Shown piece by piece: positions 1 to 5,579 of a stretch of 6,005 bases of DNA. A program made the translations under genes and the position numbers. Below the pieces are notes generated by a model that was not told the DNA's origin, made no database searches, and saw only the letters and a program-made list of their open reading frames with translations. Source of the DNA: Anaerolineales bacterium UBA3082 (GTDB taxonomy: Bacteria; Chloroflexota; Anaerolineae; UBA7937); assembly GCA_002366595.1 (NCBI GenBank), contig DFBK01000071.1:1-6005 (forward strand), in the 5' to 3' direction. How positions within the stretch are numbered: the first letter of the stretch is position 1; each line of letters opens with the position of its first letter.

Positions 1-111
1 CTCCTTTAGAACCCGGCGCTCTTCATCTTCCAGAACTCGCAATCGCTCCCCTCGGCTCTTGGCCTCTAGAAGCTTCCGTGCTAAACTCTTTGTGTGGTCC
101 TTGAGGGTCAT
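1..111 (-). CDS. N-terminal fragment of an unrecognised charged, helical protein
   Basis: An open frame runs leftward from an ATG at 111 and leaves the window at base 1 without a stop, so only the first 37 residues are visible. The start is supported by a textbook Shine-Dalgarno sequence (AGGAGGTG, minus-strand reading of 119-126) about 7 bases upstream. The fragment begins MTLKDHTKSLARKLLEAK and is dominated by Lys, Arg, Glu and Leu (later LRVLEDEERRVLKE). It should form an amphipathic helix or coiled coil, and there is no signal peptide or membrane segment. It diverges from yebC, with 179 bases between the two start codons. I do not recognise the family and assign no function. That this is a real gene is fairly safe from the ribosome-binding site and the unbroken frame, although 37 codons are a short sample. 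The leader contains an inverted repeat that could mask the ribosome-binding site (separate entry). Confidence 0.6.
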   Translation of the reverse strand, partial: MTLKDHTKSLARKLLEAKSRGERLRVLEDEERRVLKE

Positions 112-113
112 GG

Positions 114-183
114 GTGCTCACCTCCTGGGTGGTTTGGCTTTGTGAAACAAAACCAGGATACCACATCAGGGCTCGGTGAGCAC
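114..183 (-). promoter_or_regulatory. Inverted repeats able to sequester the RBS of the leftmost gene
   Basis: A perfect 9-base inverted repeat pairs 114-122 (GTGCTCACC) with 175-183 (GGTGAGCAC). A second 5-base repeat, 124-128 (CCTGG) with 153-157 (CCAGG), nests directly inside it. In the minus-strand transcript the 3' strand of both stems is almost continuous (CCAGG-A-GGTGAGCAC). It covers the Shine-Dalgarno sequence and runs to two bases before the ATG. The opposite strand carries a 17-nt bulge. A weaker TGGTTT/AAACCA pairing (130-135 with 150-155) lies in the loop and competes partly with the 5-bp stem. The repeats are seen directly. A role in translational control is inferred and requires transcription to start upstream of base 183. 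A DNA operator for a dimeric regulator is the main alternative. Confidence 0.4.
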
Positions 184-230
184 TCTCTTATCCTCGGAAA
201 TCCCGACTATTTAATACACTACTAGCGATA

Positions 231-259
231 TTGCAGGGACACCTCTATGATGTTATAAT
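231..259 (+). promoter_or_regulatory. Sigma-A/sigma-70-type promoter of the yebC-ruvC-ruvA operon
   Basis: A -35 box TTGCAG (231-236) is separated by exactly 17 bases from a perfect -10 box TATAAT (254-259). Transcription would start near 266, leaving a leader of about 25 bases before the yebC ATG at 291, just enough for its AGGGAGG ribosome-binding site. The position immediately upstream of a tightly spaced three-gene operon supports the call. I see no SOS-type operator (for example a GAAC-N4-GTTC dyad) over these boxes, so damage induction of the ruv genes is not indicated by sequence. Confidence 0.8.
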
Positions 260-290
260 GAAATAGAGATGTTAAAGGGAGGGATGAGCG

Positions 291-1049
291 ATGTCAGGGC
301 ATTCGAAATGGTCGACCATCAAGCGGAAAAAAGCGGCCACTGATGCCAAGAAAGGCCAGCTCTTTACCAAGATAGCCCGGGAACTCACCGTTGCTGCTCG
401 GCATGGTGGGGGCGACCTGGATGTAAACTTCCGTTTGCGCCTGGTAATCGATAAGGCTAAACAGGCCAATATGCCCAAGGATAGCATAGAGAGGGCTATC
501 AAGCGGGGAACAGGGGAGATAAAAGGTGAGGCCTTCCAGGAGATCCGTTACGAAGGGTACGGTGCCTATGGGGTGGCCTTGATCTTAGATGCCCTCACCG
601 ATAACCGCAACCGAGCGGTAGCCGATATTCGACGCCTCCTCACGCGCGGCGGTGGTAGCCTGGGGGAGACGGGAAGCGTCACCTGGCTCTTCGACCAGAA
701 AGGGTTGATCATCATCGAGGCCGATGGCGAAGAAGCGGAGGAGTTCGCTCTCCAGGCTATAGATGCTGGAGCCGATGATTTCAGGATCGAGAACGGATTG
801 GTGGAGATATACACCCAACCGGCGGACTTTCAAAAAGTCAAGGAGACCCTGGAGAGAGAAGGTGTTCCCTTCTCCTCGGCGGAGATCACCATGGTGCCCC
901 AGACCCTAACTCGATTGGGGAAGAAGGAGACCATCCAAACCATGCACCTCATAGAGGCCTTGGAAGAACTGGAGGACGTCCAGCAGGTCTACTCTAATCT
1001 GGATATCTCCGCCGAGGTGGTGGATAGTTACGAGTACGAGGCAGCCTGA
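291..1049 (+). CDS. yebC: YebC/PmpR/TACO1-family regulator or translation factor
   Basis: The 252-residue product has the length and signature of the YebC family. It opens with SGHSKWSTIKRKKAATDAKK, followed by the conserved LFTKIARELTVAARHGGGD, the KAKQANMPKDSIERAIKRG segment (about 55-72) and EIRYEGYGAYGVALILDALT (about 84-103). The C-terminal half contains the typical LFDQKG and acidic stretches. Family members were long annotated as DNA-binding transcriptional regulators. Work on TACO1 and bacterial homologues points to a role in translation, including relief of stalling at proline-rich stretches. Which applies here cannot be read from sequence. The ATG at 291 has AGGGAGG 8 bases upstream and lies about 25 bases after a predicted transcription start. 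The gene is first in an operon with ruvC (10-base gap) and ruvA, an arrangement found in many bacteria. The frame is intact. Confidence 0.95.
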   Translation: MSGHSKWSTIKRKKAATDAKKGQLFTKIARELTVAARHGGGDLDVNFRLRLVIDKAKQANMPKDSIERAIKRGTGEIKGEAFQEIRYEGYGAYGVALILDALTDNRNRAVADIRRLLTRGGGSLGETGSVTWLFDQKGLIIIEADGEEAEEFALQAIDAGADDFRIENGLVEIYTQPADFQKVKETLEREGVPFSSAEITMVPQTLTRLGKKETIQTMHLIEALEELEDVQQVYSNLDISAEVVDSYEYEAA

Positions 1050-1059
1050 GGAGGGGCCT

Positions 1060-1560
1060 GTGCTGACACTAGGCATCGATCCTGGGGTCTTGGCGACCGG
1101 ATATGGCTTGGTGAAAAAGAGAGGCGAGGATTTGACCTTGGTGGAATATGGGGTGATCACTCCAGGATCGGAATCGCCCCCAGCGCAGAGACTTAAGGTT
1201 ATCTGTGATGAACTGGAAGAGATCATCGTCCGCCATCGACCCACCGATGCAGCCGTGGAAAGGCTTTTCTTCAGCAGGAACGCGCGTACCGCCTTGGCTG
1301 TGGGGGAGGCCCGAGGGGTGGCTCTTTTAGCGGCAGCCAAGCACGACCTCCCCATCTACGAATACACCCCCTTGGAGGTGAAGGGGTCGTTGGTCGGCTA
1401 TGGGCGGGCCACTAAGGGCCAGGTTCAAGAGATGGTGGGGGTTATCTTGGGTTTAGATTCCATTCCCCAGCCCGACCACGCGGCGGATGCCCTGGCTGTA
1501 GCCATCTGCCACCTCTACTCCATCCAGGTGGAGAGGACTTTGGAGGCGAGCAAAGGGTGA
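1060..1560 (+). CDS. ruvC: Holliday junction resolvase RuvC
   Basis: RuvC is the dimeric, Mg2+-dependent endonuclease that cuts Holliday junctions symmetrically during recombination and repair, working with RuvAB. The 166-residue product has the family length and an RNase-H-like fold signature. The first strand carries GIDPG with catalytic D7, AVERLFF carries E67, and the C-terminal helix has PDHAADALAVAICH, placing H140 and D143 as the last two metal ligands. The His-x-x-Asp pair matches Thermus thermophilus RuvC (H143/D146) rather than the Asp-x-x-Asp of E. coli (D138/D141). The start is GTG at 1060, giving a protein that begins LTLGIDPG just as the family does. GAGGAGGGG (1048-1055), overlapping the yebC stop, is its ribosome-binding site. 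The stop overlaps the ruvA start by four bases (GTGA), implying translational coupling. Confidence 0.96.
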   Translation: MLTLGIDPGVLATGYGLVKKRGEDLTLVEYGVITPGSESPPAQRLKVICDELEEIIVRHRPTDAAVERLFFSRNARTALAVGEARGVALLAAAKHDLPIYEYTPLEVKGSLVGYGRATKGQVQEMVGVILGLDSIPQPDHAADALAVAICHLYSIQVERTLEASKG

Positions 1561-2135
1561 TCTCCAGTCTGCGGGGCAGGCTCGCGGCCAAGAATGAGGA
1601 CTATATCGTTGTCGAGGTCGGCGGCCTGGGCTTTAAGGTCTATGTCCCCACCTCTTTCCTCAGAGAGTTGGGCAGCCCAGGCCACGAGGTAATCCTCTTC
1701 ACCTATCTTCACCTCCGGGAGAACGAGGTCTCTCTCTACGGCTTTGAGACCCAAGATGAATTAACCCTCTTTAAACTCCTTTTGGGGGTCTCTGGCATTG
1801 GTCCCAGACTGGCTCTAGCCATCCTCTCCACCCTCTCTGTCGATGACTTCCAGTTGGCCGTAGCCCACGGTGATGTGGGACTCTTGAGTGAGGTGCCGGG
1901 CATCGGCAAGCGGATGGCGGAGAGGGTCATCCTCTACCTGAAGGACAAGATAACCGCAGAGCGGCTGGTGCCTCTTCCCCCCCTCAGCCCTGAGGATGCC
2001 GAGGTGACGGAGGCTCTCACCGCTTTAGGTTACAGCCTCTCCGAGGCTAGAAAGGCGGTGAGTTCCCTCGCCGATAAGGAGATGACCACGGAAGATAAGG
2101 TGATAGCCGCCCTAAGATATCTGGGAGGGGAATGA
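1557..2135 (+). CDS. ruvA: Holliday junction branch-migration complex subunit RuvA
   Basis: RuvA tetramers bind the four-way junction and load the RuvB hexameric motor for branch migration. The 192-residue protein shows the three expected domains. An N-terminal OB fold (about 1-62) starts ISSLRGRL and ends in the family motif YGF. A middle domain has two helix-hairpin-helix motifs, VSGIG (78-82) and VPGIG (113-117). A C-terminal three-helix domain (about 145-190, EALTALGYS) is the part that contacts RuvB. At the acidic pin, E. coli has E55-D56; here it is E55-N56-E57, so one acidic position has shifted. The start is GTG at 1557, overlapping the ruvC stop in GTGA, with GGAGGCG (1542-1548) upstream inside ruvC. 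It is the last gene of the operon. ruvB does not follow, and a hairpin and a convergent gene close the unit. Confidence 0.96.
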   Translation: MISSLRGRLAAKNEDYIVVEVGGLGFKVYVPTSFLRELGSPGHEVILFTYLHLRENEVSLYGFETQDELTLFKLLLGVSGIGPRLALAILSTLSVDDFQLAVAHGDVGLLSEVPGIGKRMAERVILYLKDKITAERLVPLPPLSPEDAEVTEALTALGYSLSEARKAVSSLADKEMTTEDKVIAALRYLGGE

Positions 2136-2165
2136 ACTGTTATCAATTATTATAAGATTATGAGG

Positions 2166-2195
2166 AGGCCCTGCGATCAGCAGGGTCCTTTACTT
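2166..2195. terminator. Hairpin between convergent ruvA and mnmE, probable terminator
   Basis: CCCTGC (2169-2174) pairs with GCAGGG (2180-2185) around a GATCA loop. A G-U pair plus a G-C pair, or AGG/CCT with a one-base bulge, extends the stem to eight or nine pairs. On the plus strand it is followed by CCTTTACTT, a short imperfect U-rich run, so it could end the yebC-ruvC-ruvA transcript. It lies in the 54-base gap between two converging genes and touches the mnmE stop codon. On the minus strand it is followed by an A+T-rich stretch without a clean U run, so termination of mnmE there is less certain. Confidence 0.5.
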
Positions 2196-3551
2196 GCCTA
2201 CGCAGAACTCGCTGAAGATCACTTCTAGTAGATCTTCGGTCACTGTCTCTCCGGTGATCTCCCCTAGAGCGTTCACCGCTCCCTGGAGGTCGATGGTTAA
2301 GAAATCGGCGGGGAGCGCTTCCTTGCGGGCTACCTCGATATTCAGCAGGTGTTCTAAAGCCGATTGCAGGGCCTGCTTATGGCGGGGGTTGGTGACTAGG
2401 GAGGCGTCAGAGGCCACCACCTTTCCCGAAAAGATCGTATCTAGGATAGCCTCTTCCAGTTCACCTAACCCCTCTCCCGTCAGGGCGGATAGCGATAGGG
2501 ATGGCACCTGGGGAAGCAGCCCATCGATAGAGGCTAGTTGCGGCCGGTCGTTCTTATTGATCACCAAGAGGCTCGGCTTTGCGTTCAGGAGGCTGGCGAT
2601 CTCTCGGTCCTCCTCCTGGAGGGGTTCGCTTCCGTCAACTACCAGGAGGGTCAGGTCCGCTCTTTGTAACGCCTCACGACTCCGCTCCACCCCCAGCCTC
2701 TCCACCAGGTCTTTCCCCTCGGCGATGCCCGCCGTATCGATCAAAGATATAGGTACCCCTTGGAGGTTACAACTCTCCTCTACCGTGTCTCTGGTGGTGC
2801 CGGGGATGGGGGCCACTATGGCTCGGCTGGTCTTGAGGAGAGCGTTAAGGAGGCTGGACTTCCCTACGTTGGGACGGCCTACGATAGCCACCCGCACCCC
2901 TTGACGGTAGATGATCCCCTGATCAGCGCTGGCCAGAAGAGCCTCTATCTTTTCCTGCGCTCGCTTGAGCGGCTCCGAGATATCCTGTTCCGGTATCTCA
3001 TCCTCCTCGAAGTCGATGGTCGCCTCCAGGTAGGCGAGAACCTCGACCAATTCCGCCCGCACCCGTCGAATCTCCTGCGACAACCACCCTCCCAATTGGG
3101 ATACCGCCGCTCGTAGGCCAGCCTCCGTCTTGGCTCGCACGATATCCAAGACCGCCTCCGCTTGGGCCAGGTCTATGCGACCCAAGAGGAAGGCTCGAGA
3201 TGTCATCTCCCCCGGGTGAGCCAGTCGGGCTCCATGCCGCAAGACCAGTTCCAGGATGCGGCGCAGAGGCACGATGCCTCCGTGGCAGTTGATCTCCACC
3301 ACATCCTGCCGGGTGTAGGAATGGGGAGCCTTCATATAGGAGACTAAGACCTCGTCCACCTCCTCTTCGGTATCAGGATCGATGACATGGCCATAATGGA
3401 GTCGGTAGGATTCAAGCCCCTCTCCCTTGGCTCGGCGGAAGATCTTTTGGAGGATGGCTACCGAGTCTGGGCCGCTGAGTCTCACGATGCCGATCCCTCC
3501 CTCGCCTAGAGGGGTGGAGATGGCGGCGATGGTATCGTCTAAGGAGTACAA
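2190..3551 (-). CDS. mnmE: tRNA uridine-5-carboxymethylaminomethyl modification GTPase MnmE (TrmE)
   Basis: MnmE, with MnmG, installs the aminomethyl-type modification on U34 of certain tRNAs using a methylene-tetrahydrofolate carbon. GTP hydrolysis drives the cycle. The N-terminal folate-binding domain starts DDTIAAISTPLGEGGIGIVR and contains HPGEMTSRAFLLGRIDLAQA (112-131). The inserted G domain has G1 GRPNVGKSS (225-233), G2 TTRDT (252-256), G3 DTAG (272-275) and G4 NKND (332-335). The protein ends in FCVGK, with the conserved C-terminal cysteine at 450. I place the start at TTG 3551 because AAAGGGGG sits 4 bases upstream and the resulting 453 residues match the family length and N terminus. 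A TTG 45 bases further upstream (3596) is in frame, but it has a poor ribosome-binding site and would add an unconserved SSLITFQQAHKGGI extension. The gene converges on the ruv operon. No mnmG is visible. Confidence 0.96.
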   Translation of the reverse strand: MYSLDDTIAAISTPLGEGGIGIVRLSGPDSVAILQKIFRRAKGEGLESYRLHYGHVIDPDTEEEVDEVLVSYMKAPHSYTRQDVVEINCHGGIVPLRRILELVLRHGARLAHPGEMTSRAFLLGRIDLAQAEAVLDIVRAKTEAGLRAAVSQLGGWLSQEIRRVRAELVEVLAYLEATIDFEEDEIPEQDISEPLKRAQEKIEALLASADQGIIYRQGVRVAIVGRPNVGKSSLLNALLKTSRAIVAPIPGTTRDTVEESCNLQGVPISLIDTAGIAEGKDLVERLGVERSREALQRADLTLLVVDGSEPLQEEDREIASLLNAKPSLLVINKNDRPQLASIDGLLPQVPSLSLSALTGEGLGELEEAILDTIFSGKVVASDASLVTNPRHKQALQSALEHLLNIEVARKEALPADFLTIDLQGAVNALGEITGETVTEDLLEVIFSEFCVGK

Positions 3552-3714
3552 GATACCCCCTTTATGAGCCTGTTGAAAGGTAATCAGGCTTGACAAGAGA
3601 TACCAATGTGCCTAGTAGCGTCAGATGTTTGGCGATGGCTGATGGTAACCTGCCATAGGGGTGATGGGCTATGTCTGACTGTCAGGAGGTAGCTCCTGCC
3701 AGCACGGCAGTGGT
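3552..3714 (-). other. mnmE leader and intergenic region with small hairpins
   Basis: This 163-base gap separates two minus-strand genes, mnmE and the lipoprotein gene upstream of it. Next to mnmE lies its ribosome-binding site (AAAGGGGG in minus-strand reading, 3556-3563). Just downstream of the lipoprotein stop are two adjoining short inverted repeats, CTGCC/GGCAG (3696-3700 with 3706-3710) and AGGAG/CTCCT (3684-3688 with 3693-3697). They overlap by two bases, so they are alternative folds. Neither is followed by a U run in the minus-strand direction, so they are weak terminator candidates. I could not identify a convincing promoter for mnmE here, and read-through from the lipoprotein gene is possible. 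Confidence 0.35.
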
Positions 3715-5301
3715 TTAATTGCCAAAATATAGAATAACAACTTTTTCCGAGGGTTTTCCAATGAAACTGTTTGTCAACTTCAAGGTTGGATTATGATAAA
3801 AGGGTTGGTAACTAAGGGTTGTTCCTGAGATAAAAACACCTTTTATGAAAGGTAAATCTGATAAAACTGTATACGCTGCTTCATAATAATCAACTTGTTC
3901 CTGATTATCAATCGGACTTGAGCGTCCATAATTTGGTGGTTCTTTATTTGAACCATCGGCATTTAAAATCCCCATCTCCGTCACGATAACAGGTTTATTA
4001 AATTGATTTGCAGAGGGAATTACGATTCTATTTATCAATCCACTAAATTTTTGTGTCATTTCATTTACAGAAGGATGGTTACTTCCTGACCCAGGATAAT
4101 AGAAGGGTAAGCCAAGTAAATCAAGACTTGAGAAAAAAGGTGCTATATTATTACCAGTCCAAAGTCCAGGATCAGAATAAGTTAGTAAGCCAGGATATAC
4201 AGACCTTATCTCCTGGATTAAAGCATCCCATTGATTTGTATAGATTTCCATACTGTCTAATTCATTTCCTATTCCAAATATTTCTATATGTGTGTCTCTT
4301 GATATGGAAGCGTAATGTAATATTTGCTGACTATAATTCGTAAACCATGCATCAACGTTAGATGGTTCTATATCCCACCAAAAATCTTGAAATCCATTAA
4401 CGACTAAAAAGGGTCTTAACATAACCTGCAAACCTCTGTCATGGGCTAATTGAATTAAGTAAACTAATTGATTATCACTCATAGTATTACATCTTGCAAC
4501 TTCATTCCATCTCTCAGGGCATAGAGATATTTCAGTCGAGGTTCTATCAGTCATATAGATTAAGGGACTGAGGGATATGAAATTGGCATCATAGCTTTGC
4601 AATCTATCTAGAATACTAGGGGCAAGATTGATAGATTCATCGTACCATTGAATATCAATCATAATACCCTTTATCTCAAACGGACTCTCCCTCAAATGCA
4701 CCAAAACATCCACAAACTGCCTACTCTCCCCATCATCATCCCTTGCTATCACCTCAAACCTATAATTCCCTGGCCACTCAGGGGTGAAGCGGACTTGAGA
4801 AACTCCTGTTACAGAGTTGGGATAAACAGCACTCAATAAGCCATCTAAAGACTCAATTCTTGTGTCATTGCCAGTAACATACTCTGTTCCTGTATAGCGG
4901 TCAGGGTTGTGGAACTGTTTCCACACAAAGGTTATTGGGTCCCCATCATAATCAAAAGTGCCAGAAGCCTCCAGAACTATTTGCTCACCAACATAGGCAT
5001 CTGAAGGAGCAGATATTTGAATAACAGGAGGAACATTTTCAGGTAATGGTGTTGGTGTGGGGGTAGGACTAGGGGTCGAGGTAGGAGTAGGACTAGGAGG
5101 CAAGGCTGTAGGAGTAAAGGTTTCAGTAGGACTGGGGGTTGGGCTTGGCTTTGTTATGGGAGTAGGACTTAAAGTTGCGGTAGGAGTTGGCACCGCCGCT
5201 TGGCTTGGCGGTGTAGCCGTTGGGAATGCCGCTGTGCAAGCCGCTAAGGTAATCGCAACCGCTAGCAAGATTATACTTGTTGCTTTCCCGATAGTTTGCA
5301 T
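3715..5301 (-). CDS. Exported lipoprotein: Thr/Pro linker, PKD/Ig-like domain and GH113-like TIM barrel
   Basis: The 528-residue product starts with a lipoprotein signal (K6, hydrophobic 10-20, lipobox LAAC with C22), so it should be anchored outside the cytoplasmic membrane. Residues 24-88 are a low-complexity Pro/Thr/Ser linker. Residues 91-204 resemble a PKD or REJ-like beta-sandwich (SGTFDYDGDPITFVWKQ, then GNYRFEVIARDDDGES). From about 210 to the end is a TIM barrel of clan GH-A type: VMLRPFL (293-299), FGIGNE with probable acid/base E347, a W-x9-VYPGLLTYS segment (358-376), and VIVTEMG with probable nucleophile E442. This pattern is closest to GH113, whose characterised members are beta-mannanases. 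The substrate here is not predictable. C261 and C271 could form a disulfide outside the cell. The start ATG has AGGAG only two to three bases upstream, closer than usual. The barrel-coding half is much more AT-rich than its surroundings. Confidence 0.85.
   Translation of the reverse strand: MQTIGKATSIILLAVAITLAACTAAFPTATPPSQAAVPTPTATLSPTPITKPSPTPSPTETFTPTALPPSPTPTSTPSPTPTPTPLPENVPPVIQISAPSDAYVGEQIVLEASGTFDYDGDPITFVWKQFHNPDRYTGTEYVTGNDTRIESLDGLLSAVYPNSVTGVSQVRFTPEWPGNYRFEVIARDDDGESRQFVDVLVHLRESPFEIKGIMIDIQWYDESINLAPSILDRLQSYDANFISLSPLIYMTDRTSTEISLCPERWNEVARCNTMSDNQLVYLIQLAHDRGLQVMLRPFLVVNGFQDFWWDIEPSNVDAWFTNYSQQILHYASISRDTHIEIFGIGNELDSMEIYTNQWDALIQEIRSVYPGLLTYSDPGLWTGNNIAPFFSSLDLLGLPFYYPGSGSNHPSVNEMTQKFSGLINRIVIPSANQFNKPVIVTEMGILNADGSNKEPPNYGRSSPIDNQEQVDYYEAAYTVLSDLPFIKGVFISGTTLSYQPFYHNPTLKLTNSFIGKPSEKVVILYFGN
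5038..5232 (-). repeat. Low-complexity Pro/Thr/Ser linker coding repeat
   Basis: About 65 codons (residues 24-88 of the lipoprotein) encode irregular Pro-Thr and Pro-Ser dipeptides such as SPTPTPTPLP. The plus strand correspondingly reads as degenerate GT/GGAGTAGGA repeats. Such linkers hold a catalytic or binding domain away from the cell surface and are probably extended and possibly glycosylated. They vary in length by slippage between strains. They are frequent in Chloroflexota surface proteins, which is one of the hints about the source organism. Confidence 0.8.
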
Positions 5302-5313
5302 TGCTCCTGCGTA

Positions 5314-5349
5314 GGCCCAGTCTGCCCTGACGACAGCAGATCAGGGGCC
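5314..5349. promoter_or_regulatory. Nested dyad in the lipoprotein gene leader
   Basis: CCCTGA (5325-5330) and TCAGGG (5341-5346) form a perfect 6-base dyad with a 10-base spacer. GGCCC (5314-5318) can pair with GGGCC (5345-5349) outside it, in partial competition with the inner arm. The dyad ends 23 bases upstream of the lipoprotein start codon. It could be an operator or a leader hairpin, but arms this short may also arise by chance in G+C-rich DNA. Confidence 0.25.
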
Positions 5350-5361
5350 AGGGATGTTTCT

Positions 5362-5417
5362 GTAGCGTCGCCCTTCAGGGCGACGATCTCCCCCGTCGGG
5401 CTAAAGCCCGACGCTAC
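5362..5417. repeat. REP/BIME-like element: two inverted GTAG-hairpin units
   Basis: Two 24-base units face each other across an 8-base spacer (5386-5393). The left unit (5362-5385) is GTAG followed by CGTCGCCC-TTCA-GGGCGACG. The right unit (5394-5417), read on the minus strand, is GTAG followed by CGTCGGGC-TTTA-GCCCGACG. Each is a perfect 8-base-pair hairpin with a 4-base loop. The outermost nine bases (5362-5370 and 5409-5417) are also exact inverted repeats, so the whole 56 bases can fold as one long stem. A 5' GTAG followed by a hairpin is the hallmark of REP sequences mobilised by RAYT (TnpA-REP, Y1-type) transposases, and inverted pairs are called BIMEs. The element lies in the divergent intergenic region. 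No RAYT gene is present in the window. Confidence 0.75.
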
Positions 5418-5544
5418 TACTGGCCTTCTGCAAAGAAGTTCTATGGGAAATTATATCAGCGATGGGAAGGGAGAACAATTTGTCGAAGGCGAAAGTTTTC
5501 CCGGGTGAACCCCCGACGGTTGAGGACGAGGGGCTTTTACATGC
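5418..5544. other. Intergenic stretch with no recognisable feature
   Basis: Between the REP-like pair and the next promoter I find no convincing gene, RNA or operator. A CCCC/GGGG pairing (5511-5514 with 5530-5533) precedes CTTTTAC but has a mismatched, mostly unpaired stem, so I do not call it a terminator. A plus-strand open frame (5296-5508) crosses this part and the REP element. It has no ribosome-binding site and appears to be spurious. Confidence 0.5.
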
Positions 5545-5573
5545 TTGACAAACGGGTCAGATCGTGATATGAT
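5545..5573 (+). promoter_or_regulatory. Near-consensus sigma-A/sigma-70 promoter of the PH-domain gene
   Basis: The -35 box TTGACA (5545-5550) is a perfect consensus match. The -10 box TATGAT (5568-5573) has one mismatch, and the spacer is the optimal 17 bases. Transcription should begin near 5580 and run toward the membrane-protein gene at 5706, giving a leader of about 126 bases. No other plus-strand start codon with a credible ribosome-binding site lies between, so this gene is the likely target. The strength of the match suggests either substantial basal expression or control by a repressor or by the leader. Confidence 0.8.
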
Positions 5574-5579
5574 TGTATT

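Noticed and set aside
190..240. Possible minus-strand promoter (TATTAA/TAAATA-like -10) for the leftmost gene
   Set aside because: The -10 candidates match only four of six bases, and no -35 at proper spacing resembles TTGACA. The real start could not be placed.
2194..2904. Plus-strand 236-residue open frame opposite mnmE
   Set aside because: It is the antisense shadow of the conserved GTPase gene. It is Ser/Arg-rich with no domain and no ribosome-binding site.
3615..3622. A lone GTAGCGTC 8-mer matching the start of the REP units
   Set aside because: There is no hairpin after it, and one 8-base match in 6 kb is compatible with chance. It could be a decayed REP remnant, but nothing else supports that.
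5057..5314. Plus-strand Gly/Val repeat frame (GVGLGV repeats)
   Set aside because: It is the antisense of the Pro/Thr linker and signal peptide, and its apparent repeat comes from linker codon periodicity.
5296..5508. Plus-strand 70-residue open frame across the REP element
   Set aside because: It starts inside the beginning of the lipoprotein gene on the opposite strand and has no ribosome-binding site. Its VGLKPDATTG stretch is simply the REP hairpin translated, a familiar source of spurious hypothetical proteins.
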